A DNA stretch of 64,000 bases from Malania oleifera (GCF_029873635.1 NC_080423.1:95265191-95329190), one strand, 5' to 3'; numbered from the stretch's first letter, positions 22,193 through 31,794 are shown. The notes: generated from the sequence alone by a model not told the origin. A program made the numbers and translations.

Positions 22193-24726
22193 GGAAAATA
22201 ATTCAAGAGGCATCAAATTTTTAATGCGGTAAAAACTACTTAGAGAATAAATGGGAGAATATCCCACTATCCGAGTTCAAAGGGAAAGAAGTCTAAGCAT
22301 TAACATGTTTAGGGGAGGGGGGGAATTTTTGTAATTTTTCTAAATTATTTTCCCTTTTTTCCTTCTCCAATCCCTCTCAGCAACAAAAGAGCCAAAAAAA
22401 CATTCTAGTTATTTTTCCAAACTAAAGAAGCCACAACCTGTAAGAAAGCCCCTGAACAAAAATACTTTGGAGCGAATCCAAACTTCCCTTGAAAGCTATA
22501 CATGGGTATCAGGTGGAGCAACAGGTCTAAGGTCACCCTTTTCAACAAGCACTCCTTCACTTCATCAGTTCATCCAACCTGTCCTTAACATCTACTTGTG
22601 TGCGTAACATTTTTTCTTCACCTTCCCCTACACAATAAATACGTTCATTTGGTATCTCTCAGTCATAAATCTTAGTTACTCTTCATCCTATACCCAAGTC
22701 AGCTTACAGTCCATATAATCTAATTAGTATCAATCCTTACCTGGTCTAGTTTCCCAAGTAAAAAATAAATCATCAAAAAAATGGCATGCACCTTAAGACA
22801 TCTTCCAAGGCTATTCATTTCATCCACAATCCACATTACAGGCAAGGAACATAATGTTTGCTTCACACTCATGTAAACATATTGCTATCAAAAATTCACC
22901 AACCTCTTCTAGGTGGACAATGCAGATAGCAACAATGCCATCTTAAATGTACTTATCACAACGATAATCTGTTAGAATACTCTTTTTGAAAAAAATCTAT
23001 CCATGATATTTCTCCTAACCAATATCATATGCTTCCCTCAATTTCAAAAAAGACAAAATAAAATCTTCTTTGTTCTATATGAAGCTTTCCAGCAATTGTC
23101 TATGTTAGATGATAACTTCCAAAAACAATCAAGCTCAGGTAATCTCCCAACCCTTAAGTGGAAAAGAAAAGCTACCTGGCATAATCCAAATCAATGCTGA
23201 ATAGTCTTATTTCACGTAAGAAAAACTCGCAGAGAATGACCCATTCAGCAATAAAACAGGAAAACCCATAGAGGGATAGGAATCTCTTTAAAGCAAGCAT
23301 TCCAATTTATTCAAGAAAGGATTTCGCATAGACATACGCTAAACCATGCAAGAGATGAATACATGCATGCATTCCATGTTTTTTATGTTCATGACTTTCA
23401 TAAATGTCCATGGAACAACTCCATCTCCAACTACACAAAGTTCAGCTATAAATAAGCCTGCACATTTGTATACCAGTTATCATCATTTTGGCTCTCAATT
23501 ACAGTAACGATTAACCTCCACAAATCAAGTTTACATCTATTATGACCAGAGTACAACCAAAGGTAATATCTACACCCTTACAATGAAGTTGGGAAAAAAA
23601 TGATCAGTTAAAAATATAGAGAGAGACAAGCAAAAACTATGCCTGTAAACATCAGCAGCAAGTCAATCTCTTCATCCATGAAATTTCAAATTACTATAAA
23701 TAATCAGATCATTCCCTCAAAAGTTGTTATCCACAATCAGATAAATATATTCACCACTTTCTGTAAATAGTATTTTCAAACTAATTCTATGATCATTTAG
23801 CTAGTACAAGAAGTTGAGTATTAACCATCAGAGCAATATGCAATGAACCTTTGAGAGAGTTGGCCCCAATCTTTTCATAAGCTCATCTACATGCCTTAAT
23901 TGACCCTGCAAAAAAAAAAGGCAAAGAACAATATATGACTAGTCTACAAAAAAGATTTAAAATAATAATAAAATTAAATTTTAAAAAAAAGAAATCTTTC
24001 ACAGTACTCATGAAAATATAAATGCCTTACAGAAACTGCAGGTTGTTGATCATACAGGTATCCTGCAGAATAAACAAAATAAACAGGGTCAAAGATTTGT
24101 AAAATCTAGACAGATAATAAAGGGGGAACCAGAAAATAATATAGTCACGGGATACGAAAATGATGTAGGTAAATTGCACTAAACTGATTAAAAAACGGGG
24201 AAAAAAACCCCCCTCTTAAAAAAATAATTAAATGGTGCAATCAAGTTGACGAGGACACAGGTCCAAAATGCAGAAACAGTCAAGCGCACACTTGAGATAA
24301 AGATAAATTGAAAGTAAACAGTGTCAAGTTCCTGACCGAATGGCAACCACAATAATCGCCAGCATTGCTCTAAATCTCGATTCGAAAGAACACCCAAAAC
24401 AATTCGAAAGAAAACGCGGGAATTGGACGCGGAATGTCAAGGGACACACATTGCGAAATGGAGGCAGGACGGGCCCCCAGTTGCAACGAAACAATGGCAT
24501 ACACACCGTGATCCAGTAGATCTGGGAGAGCAGCAGTTCGATTCAGTGCAGAACAAGGGAGAAGACAATTACCTGCGGACGGAAAACCGTTGTGGAGGCC
24601 AAGCAAGAAGACGAGCGGAACGAGCATGGAGAGGAAAACGAGGCATAAGACCGCAATTGCGAGCCCTCTCCATCGCCGTTTCGCAGGAAGAGAGTAAGAA
24701 CCCCCACCGCCTATCCCGCCCTTCAT
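3486..24726 (-). CDS. GAUT7: GAUT7-type galacturonosyltransferase family protein, nine exons, complete
   Basis: Exons in transcript order: 24726-24573, 24062-24031, 23905-23849, 13841-13763, 13651-13602, 13502-13201, 10174-9817, 9717-9172, 3767-3486. All have GT-AG borders and consistent phases, giving 619 codons plus TAA, the length I recall for Arabidopsis GAUT7. The product is a type II Golgi protein: a short basic N-terminus (AKRRWRG), a membrane segment at about residues 22-43, a stem, then a GT8 domain with DDD at 448-450 and HYNGKMKPW at 581-589. Stretches such as NNVDKKLRQ, MPKSLHCLSMRLTVE, LLTFQ and LELGIPKYK match GAUT7. In the known family GAUT7 anchors catalytic GAUT1 in the Golgi for homogalacturonan synthesis and has little activity itself. 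The start is the only ATG giving the conserved glycine-rich N-terminus. Donors after exons 3 (GTTCAT) and 4 (GTCCGG) are weak. Exon 9 could start three bases later because of a CAGCAG acceptor. Introns 3, 6 and 8 are swollen by repeats. Confidence 0.95.
4755..5806 (+). mobile_element. RTE-clade LINE fragment (reverse transcriptase to 3' end), decayed
   Basis: It lies in GAUT7 intron 8, antisense to the gene. Frames include FINLEKAYDRIPREVLW, a YEGV-like DMHEGVVTSVR, VHQGSALRPY (catalytic region), FADDILL just after it, then RIFRWMSGTTLKDKLRNEHIRG and IRWFGHLQ, and a 3' end reading ADPTSGTKGLV. This order and the GACCCCACCTAGTGGGA tail are typical of plant RTE LINEs. It is 5'-truncated, with several stops and frame changes, for example after LIRSI and after WRSASS. 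A non-functional relic. Confidence 0.85.
6130..8600. repeat. Diverged tandem duplication inside GAUT7 intron 8
   Basis: Copy 1 lies at about 6130-6990 and copy 2 at about 7900-8600, offset 1.64-1.69 kb. Collinear matches include CTTCCTAAAACTAGACTA (6459 and 8152), AAAGAATTCAGCA, ATCYAAATTCCATATAA and TTTTCAG.GTTTACCTAAA-like words, all in the same order. The copies are clearly old, with many substitutions and indels. No coding content was found in either copy or in the 7000-7900 spacer. Confidence 0.7.
9718..9816 (-). other. GAUT7 intron 7: 99-nt, in-frame, stop-free intron
   Basis: The intron runs from GTGCGT after ...HAK to ...TTGTTCAG before ESGNLVFHV. It is 99 nt, a multiple of three, and reads through as 33 codons without a stop. 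GAUT7 homologues pass directly from this VVINSTV.HA region to the FVFHV strand, so the segment is judged an intron. Retention would insert 33 residues into the GT8 domain near its start without breaking the frame. Confidence 0.8.
10395..10640 (-). pseudogene. Decayed tandem copy of the start of GAUT7 exon 7
   Basis: This stretch of intron 6 repeats 10070-10350, which holds the start of exon 7 and its upstream intron flank, at a spacing of about 330-350 bp. On the minus strand it keeps a polypyrimidine-type TTCTTCTAG acceptor, then reads EIEKKSLRMEASIARVKS, close to EIDKKSNRMEAAIARAKS of the real exon. It also keeps a block matching the exon's GATTGTAATAATGTTGAC. An insertion of about 7 nt before that block shifts the frame, and a TAA follows about 26 codons in. 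The intron side is copied too (TAGCATGAAACTTGCAGCA beside TAGCATGAACCATGCAGCA). Splicing into this copy would truncate the protein. Confidence 0.8.
10641..13200. other. GAUT7 intron 6, remainder
   Basis: Intronic sequence between the decayed exon-7 copy and exon 6. It is AT-rich with short A runs. No exon, RNA gene or transposon coding region was recognised on either strand. Confidence 0.5.
13861..13882. repeat. Poly-G run in GAUT7 intron 3
   Basis: About 21 G with a single A, about 20 bp upstream (in transcript sense) of the exon 4 acceptor. On the sense strand it is a C run leading toward the TTTGTTTCAG acceptor, so it belongs to the polypyrimidine environment. Confidence 0.85.
14500..15065. 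mobile_element. TRIM-like LTR fragments with primer-binding sites in two orientations
   Basis: At 14507-14637 an LTR-like end runs into TTTGGTATCAGAGCCACC at 14636, a tRNA-Met-type primer-binding site. About 120 bp further on (14768-14896) the same LTR-like text returns (GGCTTATAAG..., CTCCAACTATGCRAGGCA), which suggests a very short internal region. At 14905-15060 a third copy lies inverted, with its own degenerate site (reverse of CTCTAATACCAAATG). No coding capacity is visible. Broken; age cannot be estimated by eye. Confidence 0.55.
15385..15600 (+). mobile_element. RTE LINE endonuclease-region relic
   Basis: One frame contains TISAYAPSEGLA and, after a frame change, a stretch like KRQFW..MN.MIDI.QR. 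This resembles the endonuclease segment VISAYAPQ.GL....K..FW of plant RTE elements. It is short, interrupted and not joined to the reverse-transcriptase pieces elsewhere in the intron. Confidence 0.5.
17870..18838. mobile_element. Non-autonomous hAT-like DNA transposon, 969 bp, with 8-bp target duplication
   Basis: Termini are inverted: CAATGTTTTAAAAG at the left and CTCTTAAAACATTG at the right. The flanks are a perfect 8-bp duplication, GTTTTTAG at 17862-17869 and 18839-18846, the size hAT elements make. Subterminal GGCGTAA / TTACGCC words recur on both sides. The centre (18110-18460) is CT-rich and repetitive. No transposase is present; an open frame at 18107-18574 follows the low-complexity CT repeat and is probably fortuitous. 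Confidence 0.88.
18130..18450. repeat. CT-rich degenerate minisatellite inside the hAT-like element
   Basis: Variants of CTCATCTCTCTCCRAYGACCC recur at irregular intervals of about 30-60 bp, far more GC-rich than the surrounding intron. The base composition suggests sequence captured by the transposon or amplified within it. Confidence 0.65.
18847..19080. repeat. Short tandem-like repeats after the hAT-like element
   Basis: AAAATGCCCCTAYAACTACCCAT is followed by AATATTTCAAAAAT-type text two to three times at about 60-bp spacing. It interrupts the L1 relic in addition to the hAT-like insertion. Origin unknown. Confidence 0.5.
19637..20590. repeat. Direct repeat of about 0.4-0.5 kb in GAUT7 intron 3, with a 33-bp tandem at its end
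   Basis: Copy 1 (19637-20037) and copy 2 (20038-20590) both begin AAGATGATGAAAA and share AAGTTAAGTTRCAGCA, GTAGGCTAAACAYGTTTA, ACATAAAACYGACYAA and CCTACATTACTATTTACATG in the same order. Within copy 2 a 33-bp unit is exactly doubled at 20486-20550. Possibly non-coding retroelement sequence; no family recognised. Confidence 0.7.
20707..20731. repeat. TA dinucleotide microsatellite
   Basis: About 12 uninterrupted TA units in GAUT7 intron 3. Confidence 0.9.
20956..21402 (-). mobile_element. Copia-type solo LTR, 447 bp, with 5-bp target duplication
   Basis: Bounded by TGTTGGG and CCCAACA, with GTTGT on both sides (20951-20955 and 21403-21407). It contains TTACGTGGTTCGGCAA.TTTGCCTACG, a sequence common in plant copia LTRs and also present, in related form, in the LTRs at 46445 and 52254. 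No internal region is present, so it is an ordinary solo LTR. It sits inside an RTE LINE relic. The minus strand is inferred from the related LTRs. Confidence 0.82.
21403..22191 (+). mobile_element. RTE LINE relic with trinucleotide tail
   Basis: Frames read IMEKFRKNKRDLHMAFI at the left, AAMVKWKSASRILCD in the middle, then a tail ending (CAA)n(AAT)n. This matches the reverse-transcriptase start and the C-terminal VGWMKWRSAS region of plant RTE elements. It is internally deleted between these blocks and heavily interrupted. Part of the same LINE lies left of the solo LTR (before 20951). Confidence 0.72.
22129..22191. repeat. CAA/AAT trinucleotide microsatellite at the RTE tail
   Basis: About four CAA units are followed by about sixteen AAT units, placed where RTE LINEs carry their simple-repeat 3' tail. 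Confidence 0.9.
22192..23848. other. 5' part of GAUT7 intron 3, nothing recognised
   Basis: Intron sequence between exon 3 and the RTE relic. Only short open frames occur, and none resembles a known exon or transposon protein. Confidence 0.45.
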
Positions 24727-25090
24727 CGGCTCCGCGCCCCTCTCCCTCTGCTTCCTTCTCCGCCCTTTTCCTTCCCTCCACTTCCGTTTTCTCTTTTCTA
24801 TTCCTTTCCACGAAAATTCTCAAGCCGGATTTTCCAAACAACCGATTTCTACCTGCAATGCGGGATTCTGAAACTCACAAACAAAGAAAACATCCTTTCC
24901 CTCATCTTCCTTCGATCTGCGCGCTTTCTCAGTCTGAAAGGAACACACTGTTACCAGCAGCGTTGTGATTGTTCCAGGGGAACGCGTTCGAGCGACTCGC
25001 GCATTCGCTGAGTGGGATCCAAACTGGCTAATAAGCGAGATCTAACCAAAGCGCAGTGGGACAGAAAATACAAATATAAATATAAATAAT
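24727..25090 (-). promoter_or_regulatory. GAUT7 5' leader and probable core promoter region
   Basis: The stretch upstream of the GAUT7 ATG is GC-richer and pyrimidine-rich on the plus strand up to about 25060, as expected of a plant 5' leader. TATA-like A/T runs lie at about 25070-25090. No transcription start can be fixed from sequence alone. Confidence 0.35.
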
Positions 25091-25620
25091 TAATGATTTA
25101 TTATTGTTATACCATAAATTTTGTACTTATCTTTAATTTATGAAATAAATAAATACTAATTCTTGAACTTATTAATATTCGAGACTCTACAGTAATTTTT
25201 TTTCCAATTTTAGTGCTGATTTCTTGAATTTTCCTTTCTCGTCACTTTGTTAACTAGGTGTTATTTAAGTGTTATCGGGAAAGAATTAACTTTACCAAAC
25301 AATATAGATGATTTTAATATTAAAAGATTATTTTATGATAAATTACATAATTTACTTACTTTATCGATGGTTTTTGACATGTACGACTAATTAAAGCAAA
25401 CAAAAAAAGAGGCAAAAAGTACAATGAGAAAGAGAATGTTGTCGATAGAAACGGTGGAAAAGTAAAAAATATATAAACAGGAAAAAAAATATTAATTGGG
25501 AGAACTAAAACGTGTTGATCTACATATTATTTTGTTTTTAATATTTATATTTTATTTTTATTACTTAAGTTCTTTAGATTTATACATAATCGTAGGTTGG
25601 TTAAAAACACGTTGACAAAT
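24980..25620. other. Intergenic, AT-rich
   Basis: Upstream of GAUT7 and left of the segmental duplication. No gene, RNA gene or element was recognised. Confidence 0.5.
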
Positions 25621-25841
25621 ATATTTTGTACCATTCTTACAAAGCAGTTCCTCATAGGTTTTGGAGCCAATCAATCATAAGATATTATACTAATTTTGGA
25701 CCACTAAAGTAACGGGAAGCCCACATCATTAAGATCCACCCACTAAATCATACATCCCGCTTCTATCGGTCCCAAGTATTAACGTGACATCTTACAATTA
25801 GCAAACTATAAATCCTATATAGAAAAATTATCTCTTATAGA

Positions 25842-27310
25842 TGTGTTTGTTACCTAGGCTAGGTTAAGATAGATTAAGCCCACGTCATTAGCTCATATTT
25901 GGTGCAGCACAACACTACAATTGGGCTAGTTAAGAATGGGCACTTAACTATTTTATGTGGGATAGGCCAAAGAAAAACTAAATAGATACATAATATGCTT
26001 CCCGCCCCAACCCCCACTTTTCCTCCTCAATTGTCTTTCTTCAATTGTCTTCTCTAACAACCCTCTCCCTTGATCGTCTTATTTGACTAAAACCTCCCCT
26101 CCCCCAATTGTTTTCTCCAATACAAACCCATCCCTCGATCATCTTTTTTGGCAAAAATCTTTGTGTCTTAATCATCTTCTCTAGTAGTGAGGAAGCTAGT
26201 GAGTTTCTTTTACCTTCAATTTTTAACTTTGTTTTTTAAAATGTGGATGGGAATTATAGATATGTGGCTTTAATTCTTTGTTTTGTGACTCTCTTCCTCA
26301 ATGTCAATTCCAATTTTAGTTCCAGTCCAAATTCATTAAGTAATCAAGATTGAAGAAGATGAGAATAAAAAGGCTGGGAATAAAAGGGAACCTTTTTACA
26401 AGTGATAACTGCTTGTTGAAGGAGTTGATCAGAACTGTGTATTTTGCAGAACTGATATTGAGACTATTGATCATATTTTTTTTAGATATAAATTTTCAAA
26501 AATTATGTGGGATCTTGTCCGACATTGGATGGGGTTCACTAGAATTATGTCATCCCTGAAAGCTACTCTGAAATGGTTGCATAAGGAGGCAAAAGGCACA
26601 GTAATTAAATCTATTGGAAAGAAGTTTTGTTTGGCTGTTACTATGTACTTTCTCTAGCATTTTAGGAACAAAAGGAAGTTTGAAAGCAAATTAATTGAAC
26701 CAAAGGGGTTGTTTAAGATGATTTAAAGTCATACTTATAGAGTTATTTATAATAAATTTGGATTGTACTCCTTTGATTGAGTTTTAAATTGCTTGTTTTT
26801 ACTTTCGATTGTTCTGTTTCATTTGGCCTCTTGGCCCCTGGATATGCCTAGGTTGATCTGTATCTAGCCATTGTTTATTTTTAATTTGATATCTAATTGG
26901 GAACTTAGCTTCCCCTTGCCTGGATATGCCTAGTGTATATTGTACATATCCATTTTGATTAATACTATTTACCATTAACTAATAAAAAAAACAATAATGA
27001 TTTTTGCTTGTAGTTATACTCTTAGCCACTGACAGCTTCCATTCTTCCAATCCCACAAGCCCCTAAATCTCCCATCCATCACCCCCACTAGAAAAATTGA
27101 TGCTACCAACAAGACATCATCTTTTATAAGATGCACTATCCTTTATCACCATCAAATAACCCCTCGAGTCATTAATCCCATCCTTTATATGGGTGTTGAG
27201 GAGGAAGGAAAAATATTATGATTAAATAAGAGACCAGATAATAATCATAGTTAGCCCAATCCAATCCATTTCAATCTTCTAAACCCTAGTCACCGAACCA
27301 AACACACCCA
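25842..27310. mobile_element. Possible non-autonomous DNA transposon in unit A
   Basis: The left end (ATGTGTTTGTTACCTAGGCT) and the reversed right end (TGGGTGTGTTTGGTTCGGTG, then ACTAGGGTTTAGAAG) are alike over about 30 bp, as inverted termini of plant MITE-type elements often are. No transposase frame is present and the target duplication is unclear. The same segment occurs in unit B. Confidence 0.4.
26430..26800 (+). mobile_element. LINE zinc-binding (zf-RVT) relic, unit A
   Basis: One frame reads CVFCRTDIETIDHIFF then KIMWDLVRHWMG, resembling the CxxC...HxxFxC..A..W pattern of the C-terminal zinc-binding region of plant L1-type LINEs. A stop follows MYFL and again after LFKMI. It is only about 110 codons long with nothing upstream, so it is a small fragment. 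The same relic lies in unit B. Confidence 0.6.
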
Positions 27311-28165
27311 TACAAGTTTTTCTCCCATATTTATCATTTTAAAAAATAGAAAAAAAAAAAAACCATGCGGCAAAGTCTTTTCTAAAATTTAAAATAAACG
27401 TCATAATTAATAGTTTACAGCCGAAGAAGATCTAATTTAATAGTTTAACTTGATTGAATGCTATAACCTCGAAAGAATTCCAAGTTGTGAACAAGTTTAT
27501 AAATAATAGTTTATGGGAACATTATTTGAATAAAATGTGTCAATATCAAATTTTTGAATAAATGGACCAATTAGATATGAAGGTGTTTGATGGTTGTTCA
27601 TTTTGTAAAATTCATTTAACTAAGTTAGACATAAGAACATGTTTGATATAGTTAGACAAAAAATTCAAAAGTCTCTCTTTCAGTTTTTATCCATCATAAT
27701 ATGAAAAATAAAAATGACAAAAAGTCTTATGCTCAAATGGAATTTTATCTCATATGGCAATAAAAAGTATTATTTACATTAACTTTAAAGCTTTCATGTA
27801 TGCTATTATTTTCTAATTCAATTAAATAATATTGCTATAAAAATTGAGAAAGTTAAAAATTGAATATAATTTATATATTAAATTAAAATAATCTAGTATT
27901 CATATTTAATGATTGTTTCAAGTTAAATTAAAAATCAATTCATAATCAATTTTGAAATTAACGTTATGTACTTAAAACTTAATTTTATCAAAGGTCCTAT
28001 AAGAAGGTGTTTGGTTCATAATATCTTTCATAATTCTTGAAAATGTGATGTTTGCTCACATTTGTTTGAATGTGGAAAATTGACGTGGCAAGAATGTCTA
28101 TTCACATGTTAGTTTCACTTATGTCAAGTGCATAATGGTCATTTTCTTAAATACCTGAAAAGATT

Positions 28166-30423
28166 TGTTGACCTTATTGGTCACGCCCGGTTTTGATTAT
28201 GACAAATACTCATTGTATCTAATGAGTGGTTGAGCTTTTGTGCAGGAATCAAGAATGATAAAATCAAGATGTGCACAAAGCTAGAAAGGCTTGAAGACAA
28301 TTTCATAAACTCTTAATTATAATACTTTCCAGTGAAATTGTCTGTAATAGTAATTAGGGTTTTTCGGTTTGTAATAAGCTCACACACATCACATGAATGA
28401 TTTACTTTGTAAGCTCAAACCGAACCATAGAAAGACCTTAGAGTGTACCTTTGGGCGACCGAAGGTCGACCGACACCGGACTTTTTCGGTGTCTTCAAAA
28501 TTGGACCCCAAGTGGCCTTAGGACACACACATATGCACATATGTTTATTAGGCACTTAAAATTGATTGAGTTGGGTCAATTCGGGACCGAAATGCACACT
28601 TGGTGCACTTTCGGTCGACCGGCCAACTCAGTTCAATTTGGCCCGGTCGACCGAAACTGGTCCGGGTCAACTGTTTGACCCAGGCCCGGTCGACCGAGCA
28701 CTTATAGGTCATTTGACCTCGGTCGACCGAACCTCCTTGGGGTCAACAGTTTGACCTCCCGGTCGACCGACCATTTTTGTTCGTCAACAACTTGGTCAAC
28801 CGAAGGGTCTCGGGAAAATTCCCAGCGGTCCGGTCGACCGAGCCATGTAGTTCAAAAAGTGTCCGGTCGACCGAACCTCGGAATATTGAAAAATCGCCCT
28901 GCCCGGTCGACCGACCCCTTAGTTCAAAATTCCCCCGGTCGACCGAGCCACTTGAGTCCCGGTCGACCGAACCACTTTTGGTCGACCGGACCTCTCGGGT
29001 TGTTCCCATTTTTACCGTGGTTAATATTTTTCTAAACAGGGTTAAAATGCATTAAACTCCATTAAACTTTTCTAATAATACCCTATAGGTCCCCAACAGT
29101 CATATTTCCTCCCTTGCCTATATATATGCCTTCATTTGCAAAGATTAAGATGGATTAGCCACTTTGATCAGGGAAAATTCTTTGAAAATCCAAAACCCTA
29201 TAATAATCATTCTTAAGCCTCCTACACTCATACTTACCTTCTCATACAAATTAAACCCTTTGTAAGTTGATTGAGTGCTAGTCTAAGTAGGTTTGCTCTC
29301 CCATTCATATTTGATTGTTTTATTATCCTTGAGAGCTAAACCTTGAGTATTCTTAGGGGACTTTATTAATAAGTCTATCCTAAGAAAACTTTGATAGATC
29401 TTCTAAGATTTGCACCTCCATTGCAACATCTTAAGAAGATAGTATTTGTATTTTGATTGCAAAACATTTTCAAATATCTACTGTGTTATTAATCTTGAAA
29501 ATATTTGATGAGATATTTGATAGTGTGATAAAATCTTTGTTGCAATACTCGTTAACTCATATATCTTTTGCTGAATACAAAGATTGAATATCCTTTTGCA
29601 AACCAAACTTATACGTTGCTAGATCTTCATGTACATATGTGTATTGAGAAAACTTGTTGATTGAAATATATGAAGTCTGGATGATATCTTTGTTTGAGCA
29701 CTTAGATTAAATATCTTGTGATACAAAGATCATTTAGGTTTGCACTCTCACGCACTCATTACAACGATAGTAAATCTATTTGAGAGTTGACATCTTAGAC
29801 CACACTGAGCTTACAAATTATTTCATATTTATGGTGTATATTATTGCGCGAATTTGGGTACATATCTGCTTTACTTGAAAGCATAATCACTGTACCATCT
29901 CATTGTAATACACTTTGGTTGTATTTCCAGGCACGGGCCTGAAGAGGGAGACTAGCCCTGGAATAGTCCCGGATTGGCTTAGACCCGGTTAGGAAAGCTA
30001 GGTGCGTCGTCCTGTTAAGGCGTGTAAGTTGAGGTCAGCCCCGCTAATTGACCTAGTTAAGGTTGAGGTCAACCCTGTGTTAATTTGACCTGGTTGTAAA
30101 CGGTGACGCTCCACCCTTAAGTGAGCTCTTAGTGGAATCCTCTAGCTTGCGAGCTCGAGGCGGGGACGTAGGCACGGTTGGCCGAACCCCGATAACATAT
30201 CGTGTGTTCATTTATATTTCCGCACTTTATATTAGCCGCACATGTATGTTATGGGTGAATGATGCGTATGACTTAAATTTCACATTATACTTATCTACGC
30301 ATTTGGAAATTGAATAGGCAGACCCTAGGTTGTGTATATACTGCTGTTTATCCAGCATAACCTAAGTGATAAATTTTAAAATTCCAATTCACCCCCCCTC
30401 TTGGGAATACACCAATTCTAACA
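28166..30423 (+). repeat. Left LTR of the Sirevirus-type element
   Basis: U3 carries about 13 copies of a CGGTCGACCG-like palindrome between 28462 and 28992. A TATA-like TATATATA lies near 29119-29127. The 3' third holds the block GCCTGAAGAGGGAGACTAG...GGCGGGGACGTAGGC (29938-30170) shared with two other LTRs in the window. Confidence 0.95.
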
Positions 30424-30441
30424 ATTGGTATCAGAGCCTCG
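30424..30441 (+). promoter_or_regulatory. Primer-binding site, tRNA-iMet type
   Basis: ATTGGTATCAGAGCCTCG directly follows the left LTR. TGGTATCAGAGC is the complement of the plant initiator tRNA-Met 3' end used by most Ty1/copia elements. Confidence 0.92.
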
Positions 30442-30477
30442 TTGCACTTGACCTAAACGTTTTTGTAAAAGATCGCA

Positions 30478-31794
30478 ATGGCTCACATTGGTGTATCCCC
30501 ATTTGTTGAGGGACAGTCACTTTCCAGCCCTCCAGTATTTTGTGGTATCAACTATACCATGTGGAAAGTTAAAATGACCATTTTCTTGAAATCTATTGAC
30601 TGGAGGGTCTGGCTTGTAACTGCCAAAGGAAGATGTGCACAAATACATGAAAATGATTTTAATATGATTATTTCTAATGCCATGAACATGTTGCATCTTG
30701 CTTTAGATTCTGATATCTTTGTTGAGTTTGTGGCATATCAAAGTGCACAGGAAATCTGGGATAAACTGGAAAAGAAATACGGAAAATCCCAGGAATTAGA
30801 AATGGTAACTCCTCTAGATGCTCCAAGTTTAAATGATCAAGAGGAGGTAATTCATGAGCTAGGTATCAAAGATGAGGTATATGACTCTTACTCTAGCCCT
30901 CCTGATGATTTATGTAATGAATGCTGTATTGGGTCATATACTGAATCATCTGTTGATAATGCTGTAAATGGTTCATGCGATGTTTACTATGAAAAATTCT
31001 GCGATGAATCATATGTTTGTCTGTGTGACATATCAAATGCTGGACCATCTGTTGAATATCATGATAAGTTTGATAATGATGTTTGTGATGATTCATATAT
31101 TGAATGTTGTAGTTTATTAAGGAATGAATCATCGGTTGTACTTCATGATAGCCTTATTGAGCATGCATGCAATGATTCGCATGAAAATGATTGTGATAAC
31201 CCTTGTGGTGAATCATGTGCTGATTTGAATAGTAAAAGCATGCTATCATATGAAGAACTAGAAAAGACTTTGTTGAAAATCCATAAGTTTCTAGTTATAA
31301 TCTCTAAGCATGAAATACGCCTAAAGAATGAGAACAAAGGAATAGCAAAACAATTAAAGGGGCTGAAAAATTTAAATGCGATTCTTGAAAAGAAAAAGGT
31401 TAAGAAAATATTGAATATTGCATGCTTGGATGAAGAAAGAAATGATTATTCGAAAATTGCTCTTGAGATTAAAAATGATACGAATAATCATAATCAACCC
31501 TTCGGATCTAAAGAGAAAACTTTTTTTAAAAAGGGTTCGGGTTGCTCACATAAAACCAATGATCCAGTCTCACTAAAGAAATATAAATTAAATAAGCACA
31601 ATCCTTCACGTATATTCTATACTTGCTTATTTTGCAAATTTGTGTGGCATATGTGGTTTAATTGCCTACTAAGAAGCGAGAAAGGACTAGAAAAGGAAAT
31701 GAGGTGGATAATCAGTGAAGCAAACCTTGTAGGACTTAAAGAAAAGCAAACTCAAACTGAAAATGCATTCTTGCTATCCTTTCTTTATTCCTAG
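30478..31794 (+). CDS. Gag-like ORF of the Sirevirus-type element (438 aa)
   Basis: Starts 37 bp after the primer site. The N-terminus has the copia Gag pattern PPVFCGINYTMWKVKMTIFL, then SAQEIWDKLEKKYG (UBN2-type gag region). The middle is acidic and cysteine-containing with irregular NESSV/DESY-like repeats (about residues 140-250), followed by a lysine-rich coiled stretch (about 260-320). Near the C-terminus a CX2CX4HX4C zinc knuckle occurs (CLFCKFVWHMWFNC). Such knuckles bind RNA in Gag proteins. The frame is open throughout. Confidence 0.8.
   Translation: MAHIGVSPFVEGQSLSSPPVFCGINYTMWKVKMTIFLKSIDWRVWLVTAKGRCAQIHENDFNMIISNAMNMLHLALDSDIFVEFVAYQSAQEIWDKLEKKYGKSQELEMVTPLDAPSLNDQEEVIHELGIKDEVYDSYSSPPDDLCNECCIGSYTESSVDNAVNGSCDVYYEKFCDESYVCLCDISNAGPSVEYHDKFDNDVCDDSYIECCSLLRNESSVVLHDSLIEHACNDSHENDCDNPCGESCADLNSKSMLSYEELEKTLLKIHKFLVIISKHEIRLKNENKGIAKQLKGLKNLNAILEKKKVKKILNIACLDEERNDYSKIALEIKNDTNNHNQPFGSKEKTFFKKGSGCSHKTNDPVSLKKYKLNKHNPSRIFYTCLFCKFVWHMWFNCLLRSEKGLEKEMRWIISEANLVGLKEKQTQTENAFLLSFLYS

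Noticed and set aside
22270-23200. Possible gene remnant antisense in GAUT7 intron 3
   Set aside because: Translated fragments on both strands gave no consistent protein family, and frames are short with many stops.
24423-24968. 181-residue open frame antisense to GAUT7 exon 1
   Set aside because: It overlaps the conserved GAUT7 N-terminus on the opposite strand. The residue content (serine/proline-rich) follows the pyrimidine-rich leader, and no family was recognised.
28743-29055. Several overlapping open frames of 88-94 residues in the LTR (also at 35889-36201)
   Set aside because: They are produced by the repeated palindrome, which reads STE/VDR/GRP in all frames. Both strands are open, as expected for a palindromic array and not for a gene.
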